Shown: positions 56,766-64,000 of the stretch, piece by piece | Layout of the letters: every line of letters begins with the position of its first letter | Numbering within the stretch: the stretch's first letter is position 1 | Assembly: GCA_029582155.1 (NCBI GenBank) | Contig: CM055895.1 | Location: 53,721,250-53,785,249, forward strand | Reading direction: 5' to 3' | DNA: 64,000 bases | Source: Panopea generosa | Taxonomy: Eukaryota > Mollusca > Bivalvia > Adapedonta > Hiatellidae | The notes under the pieces: generated by a model | Told to the model about the DNA's origin: nothing | Database searches by the model: none | Seen by the model: only the letters and a program-made list of their open reading frames with translations | Program-made: the position numbers and the translations under genes

Positions 56766-57663
56766 ACAAGAGGGCCTGAGGACGCTCTACTGACTCATAG
56801 TGGCCATAGCACTTTTTGAAATTCTACTATGCAATAGAAACATCGACCATCTTGAATTTTAGATAGAAAAAATAAATCTTTTGTATAGTCTCCTATGCAA
56901 TAGAAACATCCATGTGAAGTTTCAGTTTAATTGGCCTAGTGGTTTCAGAATAACTGAAAAAAAAAAAGAGAATTTTCTGTTTTCCCACAGTATCTTTATG
57001 TAAAATTCTAAGTCCCCTTACAGGGCCCCTATATATTTTAGCCCCTAAATTCTTATCTGCAATCAAACCCCTACACATAGGGATAATTTATATCAAATAT
57101 GTACAAATCTGACATACCGGTACTTAAGAAAACAATTTTACTAATTCCCAATTTGTACCCTTTTGGGGCCCCTCCTGACCCCTTAAGACATAGGAACCCA
57201 GTCATTTTTACAAATCTGAACCTCCTTCACCAAACAATGCTTCTGTGAAGATATAGGCAAAATCATTTCCATTTTAAAAAAATAAAAATAAAAAAGTATT
57301 ATAATGACATGTGTCCCCTAATTGAACCCTTGGGGCGGGGTCATATTTTACCCTAGGGACACCATTTGAACAATCTAACAAAACTATAGTTGGTCATCAT
57401 TACTACATAAACATTTTGAAAATCTGTTGGGCCGTTCATGAGAAGAAGATTTTTTAAGTTTTGGACTATTTTTAGTAATGGCGACCATCTTGAATTTCAG
57501 ATCGAAAAAAAAAAATCTTCTGTATAGTGTCCTATGCAATAGAAACACCCATAAGAAGTTTCAGTTTAATTGGCCTAGTGGTTTCAGAGAAAGTGCTGCT
57601 AACAGACGACAGACAACGCGCCATCGCATAAGCACTTCTGGCCTTTGGCCAGTAGGGCTAAAA
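56766..57663 (+). mobile_element. Non-autonomous element with ACAAGAGGGCC 5' end, about 900 bp
   Basis: It starts ACAAGAGGGCCTGAGGACGC and ends GGCCTTTGGCCAGTAGGGCT then AAAAA. A segment with GACCATCTTGAATTT, CCTATGCAATAGAAACA and GTTTCAGTTTAATTGGCCTA occurs twice (about 56.84-56.95 and 57.48-57.59 kb). Similar ends are familiar from bivalve genomes. The superfamily is unknown to me, and the minus-strand relative at 44.9 kb shares the GAGGGCC terminus. Confidence 0.65.
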
Positions 57664-58064
57664 ATGGAAAAACAATTCTCCTGAATTTAATTTTATAGTA
57701 AAACATTAACCCTTCTGTGTATGGAGTCTACACATGTACTTGTTCTAGTACCAAATTCAATATTTTAATGCACTAGTCATTTGTTGCCCAGGCTGGTACA
57801 TATATGAGGACAGCTGATTTAAAGATTGGTGTTCCATCCCCGCAGTGCCGTAGAAATCCGCCAGAAATAGCCATGATTGCAGATGTACAGCCATGATTGC
57901 AGATGTACTTCCTTTCTTGAACTTGCCTGATCATATAGTGATTGTCGGAAATAATTGCCTTTGATTTGTCAAAACTTAATTTTGTGCATTTTTCAATGTA
58001 TCTTAACCAAACTTACACAGAATACTGAGTAGTTTTACATTTATAACTATAAGAGGTCTCCAGG

Positions 58065-59556
58065 TGTAACCCCACCATTGATTTTTGTTCTTTATTCTAT
58101 AGTAAATAATAAAAGTTTGAAGGCTTGTCATTCATAGAGGGTCCCAAATGAAAGAAGTGAAACCTACATTTTACTGTTTGTCAACCTCTGCACTATCAAA
58201 ATATGATGAGAAAAGTAGGGGTCATGTGTCATATAAGAGATTTTTTTTCTGCTCAGTGTGTACACTGGTGACAAAGTGAAAATAGACTTCCGAAATCATG
58301 AATTCATACCCCAATTTCCAAGCATCATTTTTTTTTTCTAAATTCACAATTCAAACATGACAATGCTATCAAAATGTTCAAAATACATCAATAATGCCAT
58401 TCAAATAAAAAAAAGAGCATTAAAATAAGGAAAATGCATTTTTAAAGAAGAAGAATTGAGGATTATTTATAACCGCCATTATGCGACTACCCCACGGAAG
58501 CACTTCCTTTTTGCAATGGTGGCACTATGCCTATAAGGAAACTCTTTTTTTTTTAATTTCATAATTACCTCATTTTTACTAAGTACTACCAATTTGAAGT
58601 AATACTGCCAAGTTGCAGGCATTAAATACTGAAACTTTTGTCAAAATACCACTTTTTACATGATCATTACATACAGGCGCGAGATGTTGACCGACATGCA
58701 ATTTTGATGTGTTTGACTAATTTTACCAAAAAAAAAATTTTTCTTACCTAATTCCATTAAAATTTTTACACCAAAATAGTCTCATGATACACTGAAGACA
58801 TTATCTTACCAAAATACATTATTCAATACAATGTACATGCTAAAGATTGCACATTTAAATCATCCAAAATAAAAAATCTTCAAAATTTTGTGATTTTTCA
58901 TGAAATTTCAATGTAAATATGCACATATATGCTTTATTTGAGGCATACACTTGCCAAAATGTGTTTTTTTATGAAGCAAATGTCTCCAATTTGTCATTTA
59001 ATACTATGAGAGTGTAAAAAAGAGGTTATTTTACCTACAGTAAACATTTTGGAAAATCACCCCCATTTCACTCAAGTCTCTCTTATAGGTGTAACCCCAC
59101 CATTGATTTTTGTTCTTTATTCTATAGTAAATAATAAAAGTTTGAAGGCTTGTCATTCATAGAGGGTCCCAAATGAAAGAAGTGAAACCTACATTTTACT
59201 GTTTGTCAACCTCTGCACTATCAAAATATGATGAGAAAAGTAGGGGTCATGTGTCATATAAGAGATTTTTTTTCTGCTCAGTGTGTACACTGGTGACAAA
59301 GTGAAAATAGACTTCCGAAATCATGAATTCATACCCCAATTTCCAAGCATCATTTTTTTTTTCTAAATTCACAATTCAAACATGACAATGCTATCAAAAT
59401 ATTCAAAATACATCAATAATGCCATTCAAATAAAAAAATGAGCATTAAAATAAGGAAAATGCATTTTTAAAGAAGAAGAATTGAGGATTATTTATAACCG
59501 CCATTATGCGACTACCCCACGGAAGCACTTCCTTTCTGCAATGGTGGCACTATGCC
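58065..59556. mobile_element. TRIM-like element: two 467-bp direct repeats around 558 bp
   Basis: The block from TGTAACCCCACCATTGATTT to GGCACTATGCC is present at 58065-58531 and 59090-59556. I noticed only about three differences. The outer flanks both read CTCCAGG (58058-58064 and 59556-59562), like a target-site duplication. The inner spacer lacks any protein domain. The repeats start with TG but do not end with CA, so a plain tandem duplication with a 1025-bp offset remains possible. Confidence 0.6.
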
Positions 59557-59562
59557 TCCAGG

Positions 59563-60295
59563 GGCAAAAAGGTTTTTAGTAAGGAGGTCAGGGGTTATAA
59601 ATGACTGGTGCATAATCAGTATAAAAAATTTGACTCACTTGACAGGACTATAGGTTTACCTTCCATGTGTTTGTCATCTGGAAAGATTACTAAACAATTA
59701 TCCAAACCTGGTTTGTGAAACTTTATACATGTTAAGAGGGCAATAAGGAAATAATGCAGGTCTAAATTCTTTTCAACTTGATAGAAATTGTGATTGCTAC
59801 CTGTTAACCAGTTGGGGACTTACATATTTCTTGCAATACTCCAATGTCTTCTTTTCTAGCTGATCCAAAAATTGTTTATCGGAAACATATTTTCTTTCGC
59901 TCTTCCTTTGGAAAAACAAATCAATTATTTATTAGATTAACTGGTTAATTGGTTAATGAACCTGGGCTCAGTGCACATTGTAAACATTGTAATTCAAAAT
60001 AAACAGATTCATAAATCACAAACAGACAACCAGACGATGGCTGATCATGCAATAGTATTACTGTTATCTGATCATCACGAAAACCACTTAAGGAAACAAA
60101 ACAGTTGTTTTGTACTTTTACAAAGAAATTGAAAATGTTACTGCAGAAGTTTCTTGTAATCAGTTTTAAGTTATATATGTTCAGAAAATTTGTTGCAATA
60201 CACCAGTAATAACTAGCTGCTTCTATTGCCCAATAAATCTGGATTTTTATTGTTAATAGAATATTGGCTTTTGTTGATAAACAGTTTTTAATCAA
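59563..60295. other. Intergenic, nothing recognised
   Basis: AT-rich; a 116-codon minus-strand frame at 59945-60295 has no splice support and no recognisable domain. Confidence 0.45.
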
Positions 60296-60299
60296 TTTA

Positions 60300-61966
60300 T
60301 GTTTATGGATAAGTAGTTATATAACATATGTTGACAGATAAGTATAATTAATGTTGACGGATAATAAGTTATACAATATATATATATATTTATATTGATG
60401 GATAAGTAGTTATATAATTTATATTGATTGATAAGTAGTTATACAATATATATTGATAGATAAGTAGTTAAAAAAGTAGTTATGTAATGTATATTGATGG
60501 ATAAGTATTTATATAATTTATATTAATAGATAGGTAGTTACATAATTTATGGTAATAGATAAGTAGTTATATAATTTATATCAATAGATAATAAGTAATA
60601 TAATTTATATAGATGGTTAGGTAGTTATATAATCTATATAGATGGATAAATAGTTATATAATTTATATTGACTGACAAGTAGTTATATAATTTATATTAA
60701 TAGATAAGTAGTTTTATAATTCATATAGATGGATAGTAGTTATATAATTTATATCAATAGATAAGTAGTTACATAATTTATGTTGATAGATAAGTAGTTC
60801 TATGATTTATATTGATAGATAAGAAGGAATATAATTTATAAAGATGGATCAGTAGTTATATAATTTATATTGATAGATAAGTAGTTATACATTTACTTTG
60901 ATTGATGAGTAGTTATACAATATATATTGATAGATAAGTAGTTATACAATGTGTATTGATATATAAGTAGTAATATAATTTATATTTATAGATAAGTAGT
61001 TCCATTATTTTTGTTAATAAATAGGTAGTTATATACTTTATATTGATAAATAAGAAGTAATCTATTGATAAAGATGGATCAGTAATTATATAATTTATAT
61101 TGATAGGTAAGTAGTTATACAATTTCTACTGATAGATAAGTAGTTATACACTTATTTTGAAAGATAAGTAGTTACACAATACATATTGATAGATATGTAG
61201 TTATACAATTTATATTGATAGATAAGTAGTTATATAATTTATATTGATAGATAAGTAGTTATACATTTATTTTGAAAGATAAGTAGTTGTACAATATATT
61301 GATAGATAAGTAGTTATACAATATATTGATAGATAAGTAGTTATCTAATTTATATTGATAAGTAGTAACATAATTTATTCAGATGGATAAATAGTTACAC
61401 AATTAAATTAATAGATAAGTAGTTATATAATTTTATTGATAGATAAGTAGTTATACAATTTATGTTGATAGATAAGTAGTTATATAATTTATATTGATAG
61501 ATAAGTACTATATAAGTATAGATAAGTAGTAACATAATTTATGTTAATAGATAAGTAGTTATATCATTTATATTGATAGATAAGAAGTAATACTATTTAT
61601 ATAGATGGATAAGTAGTTATATAATTTATATTGATAGATAAGAAGTAATACTATTTATATAGATGGATAAGTAGTTATATAATTTATATTGATAGAAAAG
61701 TAGTTCTATAATTTATATTGATAGATAAGAAGGAATATAATTTATATAGATGAATAAGTAGTTATATCATTTATATTGATAGGTAAGAAGTTATACAATT
61801 TAAATTAATGGATAAAAAGTTATACAATTTTCATTGATAGACAAGTAGTTATACATGTATATTGATACATAAGAAGTTATATAATTTATATTAATGGAAA
61901 AGAAGTTATAAATTTATATTGATATATAAGTAATTATTCATTTATATTGATAGATAACTAGCTATA

Positions 61967-62014
<48 letters not shown>

Positions 62015-62690
62015 ATAGATAAGTAGTTATAAAATTTATATTGATAAATAAATAGTTATATAATTTATATTACTGGATAAGAAGTTATACAATTTATATT
62101 GATAGATAAGTAGTTATGAATTTATATTGATAGATAAGTAGTTATACAATATAGATTGATAGATAAGTAGTTATAAAATTAATATTGATGTATAAGTAGT
62201 TGCATAATTTATGTTTATAGATAAGTAGTTATACAATTTATATTAAAAGATAAGTATAGATAAGTAGTAACATAATTTATATTAGTAGATAAGTAGTTGT
62301 ACAATGTATGTATATTGATTGATAAGTAGTTATATAACTTATAGTGATGGATCAGTAGTTGCATAATTTATGTTGATAGATAATTAGTTATATAATTTAT
62401 ATTGATAGATACATGTAAGTAGTTATATAATATTATATTGATGGATAAGTATTTGCATAATTTATGTTGACAGATAAGTAGTTATAAAATGTATATCGAT
62501 AGATAAGAAGTTATATAATTTATATCAACAGATAAGTAGTTATATAATTTATATTGATGGATAAGTAGTTATATAATGTATATTAATAGATAAGAACATA
62601 TATAATTTATATTAATAGATAAGTAGTTAAACATTTATATTAATAGAGAAGTTGTTATATAATTTATATTAATGGATAAACTATTCATTG
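60300..62690 (+). repeat. 2.4-kb AT-rich minisatellite, about 31-bp unit
   Basis: The unit is about TTATATTGATAGATAAGTAG + TTATATAATT, with heavy variation. It contains a (TA)n microsatellite near 61970-62012. Roughly 75 copies. DNA of this type is expected to unwind easily and to be unstable in cloning and assembly. Confidence 0.92.
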
Positions 62691-63115
62691 ACTAATAATT
62701 TGATATTGATAAACTGTTTATTGACTAATTTTTAATTGTGATAAACTATTTATCGACTAATTATTTAATGTTGACAAACTATTTATTGACTAATTATATA
62801 ACATTGACAAACTGTTTATTGACGAATTATTTAATATTGATAAACTGTTTATTGACTCATTATTTAACATTGATAAACTGTTTATTGACTAATTATTTAA
62901 TATTAATAAACTGTTTATTGACTCATTATATAACATTGATAAACTGTTTATTGACGAATTATTTAATATTGATAAACTGTTTATTGACTCATTATTTAAC
63001 ATTGACAAACTGTTTATTGACTCATTATTTAACATTGATAAACTGTTGATTGACTAATTATTTAATATTAATAATCTGTTAACTGACTAATGGTTTAATA
63101 TTGATAAATATACTT
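62690..63115 (+). repeat. 33-bp minisatellite
   Basis: The unit TTGATAAACTGTTTATTGAC + TAATTATTTAATA repeats about 12 times directly after the 31-bp array. Eleven codons per unit keep one plus frame open (LTNCLLTNYLI), which is an artefact. Confidence 0.9.
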
Positions 63116-63589
63116 AAGCAAGTAGGAAAGAAATTAGAAAGAAAAAAGTACAAAACAACTTGTGTGGGGAGAGGAGACATTGACCTTTGAGGAAACTGGA
63201 CTTTAATAAATAAAGTTCATCATTTCCTGAAGCTCTGTCACCATGTGATGGTAGGACGGGTGTTGTTACTCTAAATGTTACGAGCACAAGGGACAATACT
63301 ATGGAGATGCAATAAGAATGGAAGTATAGTGGTTATTTCCCTTTAAAATTTCTTAATATGTGTTTTTAGTTTTCACATATTCTATAAATAATATATATTC
63401 CGAAAGCGCTCGGGTTTTTTAAAATAAGTTTAAAGAATTCAGTATTGTTTGGGTGTATTTATTAATTTTTAAAAATTAATTTATTATCTCTCCCATATAT
63501 ATATAAAAACAGACATGTTGGAAGTTATGGGGTATCTGTATAAAACAGTGTTCTGGGGTTTAGTTGGGAACTCTTTACTTTTTATATAT

Positions 63590-63725
63590 ACGGTATATAT
63601 ATATATACCCCGCATTTTGGCCCCAGAACACTTTTCAATGTCTCTGTGTGATTTTCCTATCGTATCCTCCCTCCAATCATTGGCCAGTGCTCTGCCACTG
63701 GACCACGCAACTGTTTTTTTGTAAA
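63590..63725 (-). mobile_element. tRNA-like SINE head fragment
   Basis: The minus strand reads GTTGCGTGGTCCAGTGGCAG then AGCACTGGCCAATG, an A-box-like tRNA head. It is followed by GGAGGATACGATAGGAAAAT. No body shared with families A-C was seen. Confidence 0.4.
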
Positions 63726-63808
63726 AAGCACACTCCAAATTAAACTGAAATTTAACACAAAAGCTAAATCAATTCAATTAATAACAATCTAAACTAATCG
63801 TATCTTAC

Positions 63809-64000
63809 CTTAGAATCTATTTCTCACCAATAAAATAAGTTTAAATACAAAACTTGCGACAATTTATAAATTCCGTGTAACTTTTAATTTACGAGAGCAC
63901 GTAATTTGGAACCAGGATAATCCGGCACCACTTCAAAAAGGCCATGGAGAATCCGGTCCCAAGATTATCGGCCCATGGAAAATCCGGTCCCATTTAGCAT
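63809..64000 (-). other. Possible non-coding first exon of a minus-strand gene entering from the right
   Basis: The minus strand has a near-perfect donor CTAAG|GTAAGATA with the exon side at 63809. Upstream on that strand is a two-copy GGGACCGGATT(T/C)TCCATGG motif. No open frame continues, so it could only be 5' UTR. This may equally be chance. Confidence 0.2.

Noticed and set aside
59945..60295. 116-codon minus-strand frame in the downstream flank
   Set aside because: No recognisable domain, no splice borders or start context, and AT-driven composition.
62738..63049. 103-codon plus frame (LTNCLLTNYLI)
   Set aside because: Eleven-codon period of a 33-bp minisatellite.

Overview
This is a eukaryotic, intron-rich, AT-rich window that looks like invertebrate animal DNA, most likely a marine mollusc and probably a bivalve. 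The evidence is long introns with GT-AG sites, tRNA-derived SINEs, many minisatellites, and non-autonomous elements with AAGAGGGCC-type ends of the kind I associate with bivalve genomes. The taxon is an inference. No prokaryotic features, rRNA, CRISPR array or intact autonomous transposon were seen.

The window is dominated by the 3' half of one plus-strand gene, ending at a TAA at 52276-52278. I reconstructed its exons from splice signals and from reading-phase agreement: 2-554 (5' end outside the window), an optional 2710-2772, a giant exon 4228-13386, an optional 27-nt microexon 20508-20534, then 30816-30923, 32890-32964, 47970-48015 and the terminal exon 52083-52278. The core chain gives 3378 residues in one uninterrupted frame. 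The product looks like the giant, disordered, Ser/Glu/Asp-rich C-terminal tail of an ankyrin-family membrane-cytoskeleton adaptor (the neuronal giant-ankyrin type, as in insect Ank2-L/XL and nematode UNC-44). Ankyrin repeats, ZU5/UPA and death domain are not in the window and would lie upstream, so the family call is moderate.

All junctions before the last are phase 1, so the giant exon and the small exons are symmetric and can be included or skipped without breaking the frame. A separate start exon (15683-15800), with an in-frame stop just upstream and a phase-1 donor, lies after the giant exon. It predicts an internal promoter making a protein of about 180 residues that shares only the conserved C-terminus. 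This alternative architecture is the most interesting biology here.

Layout: 1-13.4 kb holds exon 1, a small cassette exon, a decayed copy of a giant-exon fragment, a SINE with target-site duplication, and the giant exon. 13.4-30.8 kb is an intron with the alternative first exon, microexons, a 177-bp tandem element, a 3.7-kb 52-bp minisatellite and a terminal-inverted-repeat element. 30.8-48 kb has two short exons separated by minisatellites of 27-29 bp period, an exact 459-bp duplication, and long G and C tracts. 48-52.3 kb has the last two exons, with a degenerate repeat filling the end of the last intron. 52.3-64 kb is 3' UTR and intergenic sequence with a foldback element, a TRIM-like direct-repeat element and AT-rich arrays. 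Most long open frames in the repeat arrays are period artefacts and are not genes.
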